DNA from: a virus
DNA length: 64,000 nt
Virus record (IMG/VR): IMGVR_UViG_3300027996_000011
Span: 1-64,000 of that record
Strand: one strand, 5' to 3'
Below are positions 1 through 9,419 of this stretch, piece after piece. Under the pieces are notes generated by a model. That model searched no databases and was not told where the DNA came from. It saw only the letters and a list, made by a program, of their open reading frames with translations. Each line of letters opens with the position of its first letter. Position 1 is the first letter of the stretch. The position numbers and the translations under genes were made by a program.

Positions 1-1512
1 TTTAGTATCAAAACTTTTCTTTTGTAGGTTCCATCTACCATAAAAAGTTTGACTTGCTTTTCCTGTGATAAACCAAGGTTCTAGTTCTCTATTTTTACCC
101 GTAGAGTCTTGGTTAAGTTTTTCGGTATTCTCAACTTTAATTCCGTCGGGCCCATTTACCTTCATTCCTTTATAGAGTTGTCTTACGTTAAAACCAAATC
201 CATTACTCACTCGTTCACCAAAATAGTCATTTACTTTATATTTGCCATCTTCTACACCATCAACACCAAATGTATTGTTTTCACTTAATTTGCTTAATTC
301 TGGTAAAACTACTTGTGCTAAAGCTTCAAGTGCTTCTATTTCGGCTTGTTGTAACATTTCTGTTCGATTACCATTACCCTCCTTTACCTCTTCATTTATA
401 TTTCCTGTAGCTTTTAATGGGTAGGCTGTTGTCCAAACTTTTTTGGTTACACTATTACCTTCACCATTAACTTCTTTTATTAATATTTCTACATCCTCTC
501 CAAGGTCAGTGGCTAGATACTCACTCATCCAATCCTTTTTAAATTTTTCTTTTAATTTGTCTAGGGTTTCTTCATACCTTAATTTATCCGTAGTTGTTGT
601 TAAGTTTTTTTGCCCATATAATTTTCCTAAATCTTTATCTAATGTTTTTACTTTTTCTATTAATTCTACTATGGTGTATTCTGGAAAATCATTAGGTATT
701 AATTTAGAGTCTTTATATATTTTATAGACATTTCTCATAATCTGTCTTCCTTTTGTTGATGTTACGTTTCCGTCACCATCTACTCTTGTGGGGTACATAT
801 AAGGTGCTGTAACACATTGATGCATGTTTATATCACGTAAAAGGGCAATGTGGTTACCTTTAAAATCACAAGTTATTAAATAGTCACCACTACTAGGGTC
901 GAATCTTGATACAAATTTTTCCAGAGTTAACTGATACTGAACCGCTTTACCATAATACCCTTTAAGTGTTAGAAAAAATGTTGGGTACGGTAGGTGAAAA
1001 AATGCTGTGTATGGTGAGTTAGTTTTTGCTTGTTCAAATAATGTTTTACCCCTAACGTCCGTAAAGTTTATACTTACTTGTGGTATATAGGAAGAATTAA
1101 CCTTAACACTTATAGATGTGATACCAAACCCACCAAAATCTTTATCATTATCAAAAACTCTAGATGGTTTAACACCGTTTTTATCACTTTTTTTACTTTT
1201 ACCAAAATCTGGGTCTGTAAATCCTTCTGTCCAATCTGAATCTAAATTCTTTTTACCACCTGGTTTTAAAAAATTTAATTCACCATCAAATAAATCTACT
1301 TTTATTTCATCACCCGCAGCTGCACCAGCAATAATTTTACTTCTTGGATAAATTTTTGCTGTTAGGTTGGCGTACATTACTAAATCTTCGTGATTGACTA
1401 GTCTATCTACGATTTTACCATTGGAGCCCATAACTTTATTAGGGTCAACAACAACTAAATTGTTACCTACTGGGTTTGTAAAAACATCTCCGGAATTTAA
1501 TTTATCTGCCAT
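1..1512 (-). CDS. Virion (baseplate-type) structural protein, 3' part beyond window
   Basis: An open frame runs leftward from an ATG at 1510-1512 off the left edge, giving at least 503 residues with no stop. The start reads MADKLNSGDVFTNPVG. The protein is rich in beta-prone and charged segments and has no catalytic motif I recognise. It is the last visible gene of the leftward tail block, after the gp53-like protein, and its ATG overlaps the end of that gene by 11 bases, so the two are probably translated together. Position and size suggest a baseplate or tail-end protein. That role is inferred from context only. Confidence 0.6.
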   Translation of the reverse strand, partial: MADKLNSGDVFTNPVGNNLVVVDPNKVMGSNGKIVDRLVNHEDLVMYANLTAKIYPRSKIIAGAAAGDEIKVDLFDGELNFLKPGGKKNLDSDWTEGFTDPDFGKSKKSDKNGVKPSRVFDNDKDFGGFGITSISVKVNSSYIPQVSINFTDVRGKTLFEQAKTNSPYTAFFHLPYPTFFLTLKGYYGKAVQYQLTLEKFVSRFDPSSGDYLITCDFKGNHIALLRDINMHQCVTAPYMYPTRVDGDGNVTSTKGRQIMRNVYKIYKDSKLIPNDFPEYTIVELIEKVKTLDKDLGKLYGQKNLTTTTDKLRYEETLDKLKEKFKKDWMSEYLATDLGEDVEILIKEVNGEGNSVTKKVWTTAYPLKATGNINEEVKEGNGNRTEMLQQAEIEALEALAQVVLPELSKLSENNTFGVDGVEDGKYKVNDYFGERVSNGFGFNVRQLYKGMKVNGPDGIKVENTEKLNQDSTGKNRELEPWFITGKASQTFYGRWNLQKKSFDTK

Positions 1513-1819
1513 AGTAGAGGAAGTGTTGGTCTAATTTTGATTTATAGTCCTCTAGTGATTGCATTAATGGGAATGGTATTGTTATTATTGTACCATCTGG
1601 TATATTCCATTCTTGTCCACCAAATGTTGGGTTAGACTGCATAATTAACCAACCATAGTATGGTGAACCGTAGTATTGTTGTGAAAATTTATCTAATCTA
1701 CTTTTACCAGTTTTATATACCACTTGTCTATCACTAGATTTTGGTGCTAGTTTTATGCCTGGTACCATTATATAATCACCATTAACAATAAACTCATTAT
1801 ATCTATTATAGTAACTCAT
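1502..1819 (-). CDS. gp53-like / LysM-like baseplate wedge protein
   Basis: A 105-residue protein. Its centre (SRLDKFSQQYYGSPYYGWLI, residues about 40-60, then MQSNP) follows the pattern of LysM-like tail proteins and of T4 gp53, in which a basic or polar helix, a YG pair and a W-x-I-M segment precede an Asn-Pro turn. A second short hydrophobic segment, DGTIITIPFP, follows, as in LysM folds. T4 gp53 belongs to the baseplate wedge, and the neighbours here are tail and baseplate genes. At 105 residues it is shorter than T4 gp53 (about 196), so it may be only the LysM core. The family call is from pattern reading. Confidence 0.55.
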   Translation of the reverse strand: MSYYNRYNEFIVNGDYIMVPGIKLAPKSSDRQVVYKTGKSRLDKFSQQYYGSPYYGWLIMQSNPTFGGQEWNIPDGTIITIPFPLMQSLEDYKSKLDQHFLYYGR

Positions 1820-1824
1820 AATTT

Positions 1825-2925
1825 TTAACTAATATGTAATTGTCTTTCCAATTTAAAATTAAATTTATTATCTGGTACACCCCCTTGTCTTTGACGTAAA
1901 TTATCCCTAACTAGGTTTTGTGCTGTTGTTCCAGTTGTTATACCAAACTCAACATTAAAGTCACTAGTATAATTACTTAATTGCCCATCTAGTACTTCAT
2001 AACCAGCAACGATACCATTAGTTATTCTAGAATTAAAAAACCTAAGGTCATAACCAATCCAACCCCTAATTATGTCATTTAACAATGGTTCAAACCCTCT
2101 TTTAGTTTTTACTTTTATACCTTTAAACCCACTTTCGTCTATTTTCAATAAATTATCATAGAGTTGGCTATCTCTAAATCTTATTAATTTTTTTAATTCG
2201 TTCTCATAATTGCCATCAAAAGTAAATAATAAACTCTTATTTGTGTAGATATGATTGGAAAAGAAAATATATTCGTTACCTGATGGGTAATCTCTATTAA
2301 ATGTTGGATTAACATATTCACTAATATAATTACCTATACTTGCACTATCTGCTGTGTATGCTTGTATTAGTGTGGTGGTTGATGATGTTAGTTGTTGTAC
2401 CACAACTATCCCACCAAAAGTGTTTTGAAAATACCCATCGTAATTATTTACTGTTATAAAATTTAGTTTGTCTGCTGTTGTACTTAAATTATTTTGTAAC
2501 TTTCTTAAACTATTAACTACGGATATTAAATTATTGTTTATATATTCAAATTGATTTTCTAATACTTTATTTAACAACTCTTTTATATATAGTTTTTCAT
2601 TATCTGTTGGTGATAAGGTGTTAAAGTTTGTTTGTATTGTTGTTGTTTCACTACTAATAGCTATTTTTAATGTTGTGTAGTAGGTTGATACCCTGTCTAG
2701 TAAGTCTTTTGGTATACCCACTAAGTTTGTTACCCCACCACCAATACTATTGTTACCACCTAACATACCTTCGTGATAATTTCTAGAATACATTAATTCT
2801 TCTACTAAACCCATACTATTGTATAAAAATAAATTTTGTATTCTATTCTTAACATCTAGTCCATAGGCTTTACTACTACCAACAAAGGTATTTAAAGTAG
2901 TTTTATAATTAGTTGTCCCTGTCAT
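1825..2925 (-). CDS. Unknown virion protein in tail/baseplate block
   Basis: A 366-residue protein of unrecognised family, starting MTGTTNYKTTLNTF. It is rich in Asn, Thr, Tyr and Ser with few charged clusters, a composition typical of beta-rich phage structural proteins. The middle (residues about 80-160) looks helical with regular Leu/Asn spacing. It lies 5 bases upstream of the gp53-like gene and 11 bases downstream of the 958-residue tail protein, all in one direction, so it probably belongs to the same late operon. A baseplate wedge role is possible but nothing in the sequence proves it. Confidence 0.5.
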   Translation of the reverse strand: MTGTTNYKTTLNTFVGSSKAYGLDVKNRIQNLFLYNSMGLVEELMYSRNYHEGMLGGNNSIGGGVTNLVGIPKDLLDRVSTYYTTLKIAISSETTTIQTNFNTLSPTDNEKLYIKELLNKVLENQFEYINNNLISVVNSLRKLQNNLSTTADKLNFITVNNYDGYFQNTFGGIVVVQQLTSSTTTLIQAYTADSASIGNYISEYVNPTFNRDYPSGNEYIFFSNHIYTNKSLLFTFDGNYENELKKLIRFRDSQLYDNLLKIDESGFKGIKVKTKRGFEPLLNDIIRGWIGYDLRFFNSRITNGIVAGYEVLDGQLSNYTSDFNVEFGITTGTTAQNLVRDNLRQRQGGVPDNKFNFKLERQLHIS

Positions 2926-2936
2926 TTTTTAATTTT

Positions 2937-5813
2937 TTATGAAAACCAATCATTTATTTTATCAGTCGCTTTATTTGTAATCCAATCATAACTATTAAAC
3001 TCTTCTGGTTCGTCACCAGTATTAACTAAACTATTAGGGTTATACATTTCTGTATTAGCAAAATAATTGTTAGATAAAGCATTTTGTAATTGTGAGATTG
3101 GTGATTTAAGTCCTTGACCTCCGATATATTTAAAGTTGAGTGAGACCGTTGCTATCATAGGTTGTACACCTATCCCTTCTGGATTTAAATCTAATATTAA
3201 TGGGTCATAACTAAAACTAACAGAATCTATAGCTATTTTTGTGTGGTAAAAATCACCTACTCTAAGAACACATATTGGTGGTGCACCAAAAGCCGTATTT
3301 TCAGCGTCTAAGTTTTCTAACCCTCCCTCTGTTTGTGTTGGGATGGTTTTTCCTGGTCTAGTACATTGTAATAGAAAAGATAGTCTATTATTTAAACCTT
3401 CTGGTGTTGTAGAATGGAATGATGGATGAAAGTATTGTAATTTTCTTTTTAAAGAACTATATAAAAATTCATCAGTAGTTTCTAAATGTTTAAAATAATT
3501 TTCTTCACCCAACAACTTACTTAAAATTTTAGTTTTTAATTTAGCCTGATTTTCTTCCTGATTTGTGGTATTGTTTTTAAGTGTGTTTTTAAATTCTTCT
3601 GTTACACCCCCACCACCTTCGGCTACAGTTTCTGTCCAAGTATCCCAGAATGTTTTTGGGTCACTTGAGTTTTCATCTGTAGGTTCCACAGCATTGTCAG
3701 GACCTGGGTCTGTATTTGGTGGTGTTGGGTTGGTTTCATTACTATTTAAAACTTGGTTTATTTCGTCTGGTGTTAAAAATTCATATTTTTCAGCTAATTC
3801 ATAAACATCATAGTTTTTACATCCAGCAAAAAAAGCTTCTAAAGCTGCATCAGCAACACCGTCTGGTGTTTTAGCTAGTTCTTTTTGTACTATAGCGTTT
3901 AATATAGATGGGTGGTCAACTACAATTTTAAAACCTAATGTCCCAATTCTTTCAGTATAGTTATAAGCGTAAACTGGTTCTGGTCTACCTAAAAAGTTAA
4001 TTGAATTCCATTGTGCTGAGTTTGTATCACCAATACTTATGTCGTATGGTGGAAACCACATAATCCTTCCACCATTTGGCCCTTTCTCTGCCTTTGGCAG
4101 GTTTAGTAACTCTTCACTCCCCCTCCAAGCTAAATTTTCAATAGAAAACATATATTTTTTAACATTTTTTTCTTTTGCTTCCGTATCTACATTTATACCC
4201 ATATTAGGAGCTATGTTTAAATTAAATGTATCATTTAACACAGAACTTTCTTTACCTAGTTGGTTACCTTTAAACCTAACCATATTATTAAATTTATAAT
4301 ATGGGTTATCTTTGGTCCAGGTACGACAGAATTCTCTTTCTTGTAATGAACCAAAAATACCTTCGTCTACAAATTTAACCCCAGAACCTTTAGATATATT
4401 TTTGTACCCATCATTAAATATTTTAGATGTTTGGTCTATTGCATGTCCAGCGTGTTTTCTTCTTGCACCACCCATTAATGGTGCGGAATCTATAAGTTTT
4501 TGTGTTTCGTCTAATAAACCACCTTTTCTTTTGGGTTTTTCTGATGATTTTGTAGTTAACATTTGTGGTGGTGCATTTAAAGACGCAAAAGATTTGTTAC
4601 CAAACCAAGTCCACCCAGCTGATAAACCACCACCATCCATATAAGTCTTACCCATAAGACCAAAAGTTTGGAATAACCAAGTAGCTCTTCCATTTACTGT
4701 TTCTAATTCTTTTGCCAGTGTTGATGGTCCATATACCAAAGCTCCAGTACTTCTACCAAATTCGTCTTGTGGTACAGCGTCTAATGGACTTTGTATTTTT
4801 CCTGGTTCTGATTCTTTAGAGCCAACATAATAGAATGGTACTACCTTTTCTATATTACTAGGTAATGGTACTTTACTATAATCTGGTCTGTAAATATTAT
4901 ATTTTAAAGCTTGGAATAGTGATGATTGTTGTTCTTCACCAGCATACTGTAAAAATATATCACTAGGAATTGGCATATTAGTCGGGCTAGTTGGTATGCC
5001 TAGTCCGTTTGAAAATATTGAGTTTTGTATGGCGTTTGCAGTTGCTGTTATGTTTGGAGCCAACCCACCTACATAATTAATCTGATTTAATTGTAAAGCA
5101 TTTATATCTGGTACAAATGTTGTTTGGAAATAGTTTCCTGGAATGCTAGAGTAACCATAATATAGATTGGTTATTCTGGACATGAAGTCCGTACCCTCTA
5201 GTATTTTATCTCCTGGTGTTCTACTAATGTTAGAGTCAGATGACCCATCCACACTAATATCAAAATCGTACTGGGATTGTATACTCCCTAGGTTTCTACG
5301 TAAATGACCAGCTGATACTTCAGTTAACTTACTATCATTTAAAATTTTATTGTTTAATGTATTAACGAGCCCATTAGTTATGTTTACCGTTTCTAGTATT
5401 TCAGCTGGTGTATAGTTAGACGATACAAATGACTGAGGTGTAACAGTATTTGGTGCGACATATCCTTGTCCTGTTCTAGGTAGTACTTTATCAACATCAA
5501 TTAATTGTACATCCCTATAACCACCCATTGGACCATATTTATTATCTAAAAATAAATTGGTTTGTGGTTTTGTCCCACCTTCAGATACTGTATCTTGGTC
5601 TATTACAAATTTATCAGATAAGTAACTATAGTTTGTGGTTCCTGGTTTTTGTATTCCAAAAGATGGTGTCGTTGGGTTTGAGTCCGCCATATAAGAACTT
5701 TGCAAATTTTTTCCCAACAAAAACTTTCTTAAAATTTCTGTACTAGCAATAGATATTTTATAATTGCCTAATCCATAAGGATTTTGTGAACTAGAATTGT
5801 TTGGTGTTGCCAT
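2937..5813 (-). CDS. Large tail/baseplate structural protein with tube-like C-terminal domain
   Basis: A 958-residue protein starting MATPNNSSSQNPYGLG. Residues about 540-640 contain IMWFPPYDISIGDTNSAQWN and then an aromatic strand segment (VYAYNYTERIGTLGF). The region near residues 830-900 has CVLRVGDFYHTKIAIDSVSF and LDLNPEGIGVQPMIATVSLN, a strand pattern resembling the beta-sandwich of tail-tube and tube-initiator proteins. It lies directly downstream of the tape measure gene. In T4-like phages this area encodes hub and tube-junction proteins, so a role at the tube-baseplate junction is plausible. The N-terminal half is unrecognised. A TATTTATT box lies 10 bases upstream of the ATG. Confidence 0.5.
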   Translation of the reverse strand: MATPNNSSSQNPYGLGNYKISIASTEILRKFLLGKNLQSSYMADSNPTTPSFGIQKPGTTNYSYLSDKFVIDQDTVSEGGTKPQTNLFLDNKYGPMGGYRDVQLIDVDKVLPRTGQGYVAPNTVTPQSFVSSNYTPAEILETVNITNGLVNTLNNKILNDSKLTEVSAGHLRRNLGSIQSQYDFDISVDGSSDSNISRTPGDKILEGTDFMSRITNLYYGYSSIPGNYFQTTFVPDINALQLNQINYVGGLAPNITATANAIQNSIFSNGLGIPTSPTNMPIPSDIFLQYAGEEQQSSLFQALKYNIYRPDYSKVPLPSNIEKVVPFYYVGSKESEPGKIQSPLDAVPQDEFGRSTGALVYGPSTLAKELETVNGRATWLFQTFGLMGKTYMDGGGLSAGWTWFGNKSFASLNAPPQMLTTKSSEKPKRKGGLLDETQKLIDSAPLMGGARRKHAGHAIDQTSKIFNDGYKNISKGSGVKFVDEGIFGSLQEREFCRTWTKDNPYYKFNNMVRFKGNQLGKESSVLNDTFNLNIAPNMGINVDTEAKEKNVKKYMFSIENLAWRGSEELLNLPKAEKGPNGGRIMWFPPYDISIGDTNSAQWNSINFLGRPEPVYAYNYTERIGTLGFKIVVDHPSILNAIVQKELAKTPDGVADAALEAFFAGCKNYDVYELAEKYEFLTPDEINQVLNSNETNPTPPNTDPGPDNAVEPTDENSSDPKTFWDTWTETVAEGGGGVTEEFKNTLKNNTTNQEENQAKLKTKILSKLLGEENYFKHLETTDEFLYSSLKRKLQYFHPSFHSTTPEGLNNRLSFLLQCTRPGKTIPTQTEGGLENLDAENTAFGAPPICVLRVGDFYHTKIAIDSVSFSYDPLILDLNPEGIGVQPMIATVSLNFKYIGGQGLKSPISQLQNALSNNYFANTEMYNPNSLVNTGDEPEEFNSYDWITNKATDKINDWFS

Positions 5814-5823
5814 TTTCTTTTTT

Positions 5824-5831
5824 AATAAATA
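5824..5831 (-). promoter_or_regulatory. Late-promoter-like box TATTTATT
   Basis: On the minus strand the box TATTTATT is followed by an A-run and the ATG of the 958-residue tail gene 10 bases later. It matches the box seen upstream of other structural genes in this window. Promoter activity is inferred. Confidence 0.5.
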
Positions 5832-5846
5832 GAATGCTACTTCTTT

Positions 5847-7757
5847 TTATGCTGTTGCGTTGGATAGCATCATGCTTAGGTTTTGTAAGTCACCTGAACT
5901 TAATTGTGAGAGTAATCTTTTAACGTTTACTGTCGCGTTTTCTCCCTCACCTTTAACAGTTAACGTACCTGTAAGTTCTATTGGCCCGGTTTGTCCTTGC
6001 ACTCTAGGGGTGGTACTCATATTATTACTAACATTATTGATTTTATTGGTTATATCACCCCCTTGTCCACCATCTAACTCTGTACCACCTAATATAAGGT
6101 CACCCTCATTAAATTTTACTGGTGCCTGACCTGGTCTTAAAATAAAGTCATCAGCTTCGATTGCTGGATTTTGTGATGGTGTAATTATTCCCATTCTTTG
6201 TAAACCATCTAATATAGCTTTACTTGATTCATCCGTTATACCTGTGGGTGGATTTGCTGAAAAATCTGCTAGGAATTCTTTCATTTTACCCTCCCCTATC
6301 AAATTTAGTTGTTTAGTGGTTAGTAATTCCATACTTTCTCCAAGTTGTTGTGATAAACTGGCCATTACCATCCCTTCAGTATCACCACCACCTTCCCTTA
6401 CTAGTTTTCTTATTCCAGTATCAATTGTAGCTAAATATTGATTTGCTTTTTCTGCGACTGTAAGTTGTTGTGCATAAACTTGACTGTCGGTCATACCTAC
6501 AGTTTTTAACTCACCTATTTCTTCAGCTGTTAGTGAATCTAAATCCACCATTTTGTCTAAACTAGGTATTCTAACTTGCATTTCACCACCCTCACCCATT
6601 TGAGCCATGCCAGCTATAAGTTCTTTATCTTCTTCTGTTACATTGTTTAAAAATTCCATTTCAGAAAAAGCCTCTGCTCTTCTTGCTGATTTAACAGCTG
6701 TATCAGCTAAGTCTTGGTACGACATACCCATAGCTTCCGCCATATCTTTTAACTGTCGTCTTTGTTCAGGTGATATTACAAATTTACCTTTGTCTTCATC
6801 AAAAGTTACTGCAGCTGCAGCAGTATCTATTATGGCTTCCTGTAGACCTTCTAGGTCATTAGTAGCCATATACATTAGTTTAAATGGGTCTTGTAAATCA
6901 CCAACAGCTCCACCTATTACTTGCATTTGTGCTGCAAAATCAATCGCACCTTCTGGGTCAAAGAATTTGTCGGCTAATGAAGTTACCGTACTCATTTCTA
7001 ATCCTAGTGCCTGACCCCTAGCTACCATTCTAGCTAAACCTTCAACACCACGTTCAAATCCATAGGTATTAACTAACTTAAGTTGGGATGTTACGTTTCC
7101 TAGGAATTTTTCCATCACCACACCAAACCCTCTTCCAGTCTCAAGTATTTCACTCATGGCATTATTTGATTCATCCACACCACCAATCGCTTTATCTAAA
7201 CTAAAACCTATATCGTCAAATCCTTTAGCAAAATCTGAAGCGTCAAAACCTTCTAGTGTTTTGGTTAATAATGCTGCTCTTTCTGTTACTTCAGGTGAAA
7301 TTCTTAATTTTCTACCAACCTCTAGTGTTATCTCTTTAAATGTAGTAAATAAATCATTTACTGTTAATGCAAATCTTGAAGCTGATTCACCAGCTTCATT
7401 TAACTCATTAATAGTGTCAAATAACTGTTCGTTAGACATTCCAATACTTTTAGAGATGTCTACCCTTAAAGTATCTTCTAAAGCTAACATATCTAATATA
7501 ACACCCATGTTATCTTGTATAGAGGTGGTATCAGTACCGATAGCTGTAATTGCTGTTTGGAATTTTTCTAGGTCTGAAAAACTGAGTGAGTCTTTTGGTG
7601 TTCTGGTTTGTGCCAGCTGTTCTGGTATTTTACCAAAACCTTCTGCTTGAGGTCCTCTATTATTATCGGGTGGGTACCCTACTGGTTCCCACTTACTATT
7701 CTTAGTGTAAGATAGTCTTACACCATTGTTTACTTTTTCATCACCTATCTTTGGCAT
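5847..7757 (-). CDS. Tape measure protein
   Basis: A 636-residue, mostly helical protein starting MPKIGDEKVNNG. Residues about 60-400 are long amphipathic helices with repeated Ala, Gly, Met and Leu, including AIDFAAQMQVIGGAVGDLQD, which resembles tail tape measure proteins. The C-terminal part has FILRPGQAPVKFNEGDLILG, a beta motif often found at the end of large-phage tape measure proteins. The family sets tail length at about 1.5 angstrom per residue, which would give roughly 95 nm. It lies between the gp26-like chaperone and a baseplate protein, the usual place for this gene. The start is backed by a late-type box 18 bases upstream. Confidence 0.75.
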   Translation of the reverse strand: MPKIGDEKVNNGVRLSYTKNSKWEPVGYPPDNNRGPQAEGFGKIPEQLAQTRTPKDSLSFSDLEKFQTAITAIGTDTTSIQDNMGVILDMLALEDTLRVDISKSIGMSNEQLFDTINELNEAGESASRFALTVNDLFTTFKEITLEVGRKLRISPEVTERAALLTKTLEGFDASDFAKGFDDIGFSLDKAIGGVDESNNAMSEILETGRGFGVVMEKFLGNVTSQLKLVNTYGFERGVEGLARMVARGQALGLEMSTVTSLADKFFDPEGAIDFAAQMQVIGGAVGDLQDPFKLMYMATNDLEGLQEAIIDTAAAAVTFDEDKGKFVISPEQRRQLKDMAEAMGMSYQDLADTAVKSARRAEAFSEMEFLNNVTEEDKELIAGMAQMGEGGEMQVRIPSLDKMVDLDSLTAEEIGELKTVGMTDSQVYAQQLTVAEKANQYLATIDTGIRKLVREGGGDTEGMVMASLSQQLGESMELLTTKQLNLIGEGKMKEFLADFSANPPTGITDESSKAILDGLQRMGIITPSQNPAIEADDFILRPGQAPVKFNEGDLILGGTELDGGQGGDITNKINNVSNNMSTTPRVQGQTGPIELTGTLTVKGEGENATVNVKRLLSQLSSGDLQNLSMMLSNATA

Positions 7758-7775
7758 AATATTAAACTATTTCTA

Positions 7776-7783
7776 TATAAATA
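7776..7783 (-). promoter_or_regulatory. Late-promoter-like box TATTTATA upstream of tape measure gene
   Basis: The minus strand reads TATTTATATAGAAA here, 18 bases before the tape measure ATG. It has the box, orientation and A-rich follow-on seen at the other structural genes. Confidence 0.6.
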
Positions 7784-7788
7784 GTTAA

Positions 7789-7998
7789 TTATATGTTTTT
7801 ACTTTTGTTTTTTGCTTGTTCGATAGCTTGATTTTTCTTTTCAAATTCTTCTACTAGTTTACCAATGTAGAATCTTCTTTCAAATGTAGGCATTTGTAGT
7901 AAGTCAGTATATGGTATATGTAGGTGTCTCATTAAGAAGTAAAACTCTGACAACAGGGCATTCCTATAGCCCGTAGAAAGGACGAAAAAACTCAACAC
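7789..7998 (-). CDS. Tail assembly chaperone, downstream frame (probable +1 frameshift extension)
   Basis: A 69-codon frame that overlaps the end of the gp26-like gene by 35 bases in the +1 frame. Its only upstream start is a GTG at 7996-7998 inside the gp26-like gene, with no A-rich leader before it. The useful part reads LLSEFYFLMRHLHIPYTDLL and then MPTFERRFYIGKLVEEFEKK. This pattern, with an FYxLM segment, a MP..ER pair and a charged helix, is what I would expect as the C-terminal domain of gp26/gp51-type chaperones. Joined by a +1 shift the product would be about 310 residues. Independent translation from GTG, or from an internal ATG near 7932, is the alternative. Confidence 0.55.
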   Translation of the reverse strand: MLSFFVLSTGYRNALLSEFYFLMRHLHIPYTDLLQMPTFERRFYIGKLVEEFEKKNQAIEQAKNKSKNI

Positions 7999-8725
7999 CC
8001 AATGAAACTGATACTTTCATTTCTTCTCCTGATGGTGTGGTTGTCGTAACATTTAAATCCAATGCTGGGGTATTATTTTTGACCATTTTCCTAACGTCTT
8101 GAGCGTCTTTAATAGGCATGGTTTGTATAAACTGTGCAATTGTCATTCGGTCTCTTGTACCATCTACTTCAACTAACATTTTTTCTAGTTGTTTTGTCAT
8201 AAATGGATTTACTGGGTCATTTTTATGAGACTCGTCAATTTTTCTTAGGTCTTCTTGGTCAATAGGTGTTAAAAACTTTAGTTTTGATTTCTTTTTAGAT
8301 TTTTCTAAGTAGAACTCAAATTCGTTTTTATCATCCAATTCTATTGTAACATCTCTTGTTTTTAAAATAGATAAGTCCAAGGTGGTCTCAAATTCAATCC
8401 CTGTTTTTGGGTCTTTTAATTTAACTGAGTAATCAGACCCAAAAGCTGTGTTACGTAAAAAAACCAAAATAGCTTGTTTATCACATTCTGGCATATCACT
8501 AATTTGGATATCCTTATCTAAAACTTTTTTAAGTATTAGTTGATTTACTAAATCTCCACTACCCTGAAGTGATTGTGAAGCTAATAGATTTTCGTCTGAG
8601 GCATTAAGGTAGGTTACTTTTACAGATTTTTTCTTATTTTTATAGAATATACCCTCTGAAGGTAGTGTTACTACGTCATACGGTAAAATTGTTTCTGTAT
8701 CTGGCCTTAAATTATTTTCTAGCAT
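7964..8725 (-). CDS. gp26-like baseplate hub / tail assembly chaperone
   Basis: A 253-residue protein starting MLENNLRPDTETILPYDVVT. Near residue 20 it has LPSEGIFYKNKKKSVKVTYL, then SDENLLASQSLQGSGDLVNQ and KQAILVFLRNTAFGSDYSVK, the order of motifs in T4 gp26-type hub assembly proteins (an LPS-G-FY opening, a DE-LL segment and a central R-x-x-x-FG segment). Those proteins act in the cytoplasm to assemble the baseplate hub and are not always in the virion. The frame ends EFFRPFYGL-stop inside the overlap with the next frame. It sits between the tube and tape measure genes, the usual place for tail chaperones. Confidence 0.65.
   Translation of the reverse strand: MLENNLRPDTETILPYDVVTLPSEGIFYKNKKKSVKVTYLNASDENLLASQSLQGSGDLVNQLILKKVLDKDIQISDMPECDKQAILVFLRNTAFGSDYSVKLKDPKTGIEFETTLDLSILKTRDVTIELDDKNEFEFYLEKSKKKSKLKFLTPIDQEDLRKIDESHKNDPVNPFMTKQLEKMLVEVDGTRDRMTIAQFIQTMPIKDAQDVRKMVKNNTPALDLNVTTTTPSGEEMKVSVSLGVEFFRPFYGL
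7984..7990 (-). other. Candidate +1 frameshift site TTTTTTC
   Basis: On the minus strand the gp26-like frame reads GAG TTT TTT CGT. A phenylalanine tRNA on TTT could slip forward one base to TTC and enter the frame of the 69-codon ORF. The TAG stop of the first frame lies 18 bases further on, and a slip next to that stop (CTA TAG G) is also possible. This is inferred from frame overlap, not shown. Confidence 0.4.
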
Positions 8726-8841
8726 AAATTATATATTTTATATAGCTTAATTATATAGCTTTTATTTTATTAGTAAATATTGCTATATTATTTTATATAT
8801 AAAGCTTGAGTATTTCTAATTATAAAGTCAAGTGTTTAAGC

Positions 8842-8868
8842 AAAAAAAAAGCCCCTTAGGACTTTTTA
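8842..8868 (-). terminator. Rho-independent terminator after tail tube gene
   Basis: On the minus strand a short hairpin (AGTCC, loop TAAG, GGGCT) is followed by a run of nine T. It lies just beyond the stop of the gp19-like tail tube gene, so it should end that transcript. Confidence 0.65.
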
Positions 8869-8886
8869 ATTTTATTTAAATTATTA

Positions 8887-9375
8887 TTAGTAAACTAATA
8901 TACACCTGTCTGGTCTTAAAGTAGCAGATATTGTAGCTAAACCATCATCACTATACCCTAAACTATCGAAGTTTACATCAGTTAAGAAACATCCTTGCAT
9001 TATCCATTTTTCCACAACAACACCTGTTGGGTCTAACATCTCCAAGTCAATATTTTTCTTGTATCCAGCAGCATAACCCATTCTTCCTGTTACCGACTCT
9101 GCATGTAATCTAACCCACTCCATTAATGCTTGTGAAGCAGATGGTCCAATTGGGTCTCTAAATGTTACATTTATTGTATTCCACACAAATCTACCAGCTA
9201 CATAAGTAGATGTGTTAAGAAAAGGTACCTCCACAGAGTTAATTGTTACTTGTGGTCTTGAAGTGCTCTCTACATACCATTCATTGATTCCTAAAGAAGA
9301 ATCGAACCTTAGAATAAATCTATTCTTTTTCTTTGGTTCGTAAGGTATCGGCATTTTCATTAATAAGTCAGCCAT
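8887..9375 (-). CDS. Tail tube protein (gp19-like)
   Basis: A 162-residue protein, almost the length of T4 gp19 (163). It begins MADLLMKMPIPYEPKKKNRF and goes on with INEWYVESTSRPQVTINSVE, the first strands of the tube beta-sandwich, and later INVTFRDPIGPSASQALMEW, a signature of T4-like tube proteins. The C-terminus (GLATISATLRPDRCILVY) is the last strand. Hexamers of this protein stack inside the sheath. It has its own box 36 bases upstream and its own terminator downstream, so it may be transcribed singly at high level. Confidence 0.9.
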   Translation of the reverse strand: MADLLMKMPIPYEPKKKNRFILRFDSSLGINEWYVESTSRPQVTINSVEVPFLNTSTYVAGRFVWNTINVTFRDPIGPSASQALMEWVRLHAESVTGRMGYAAGYKKNIDLEMLDPTGVVVEKWIMQGCFLTDVNFDSLGYSDDGLATISATLRPDRCILVY

Positions 9376-9411
9376 ATCTTTTAATTTTAATTTTTACTTT
9401 TTTATTATACC

Positions 9412-9419
9412 TATAAATA
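9412..9419 (-). promoter_or_regulatory. Late-promoter-like box TATTTATA upstream of tail tube gene
   Basis: The minus strand reads TATTTATAGGTATAATAAAA, 36 bases before the gp19-like ATG. The gene is followed by its own terminator, which fits a separate transcription unit. Confidence 0.6.

Noticed and set aside
6607-7650. Two long plus-strand frames opposite the tape measure gene
   Set aside because: They are shadows caused by codon bias of the helical tape measure protein; Ser/Ala-rich with no start context.
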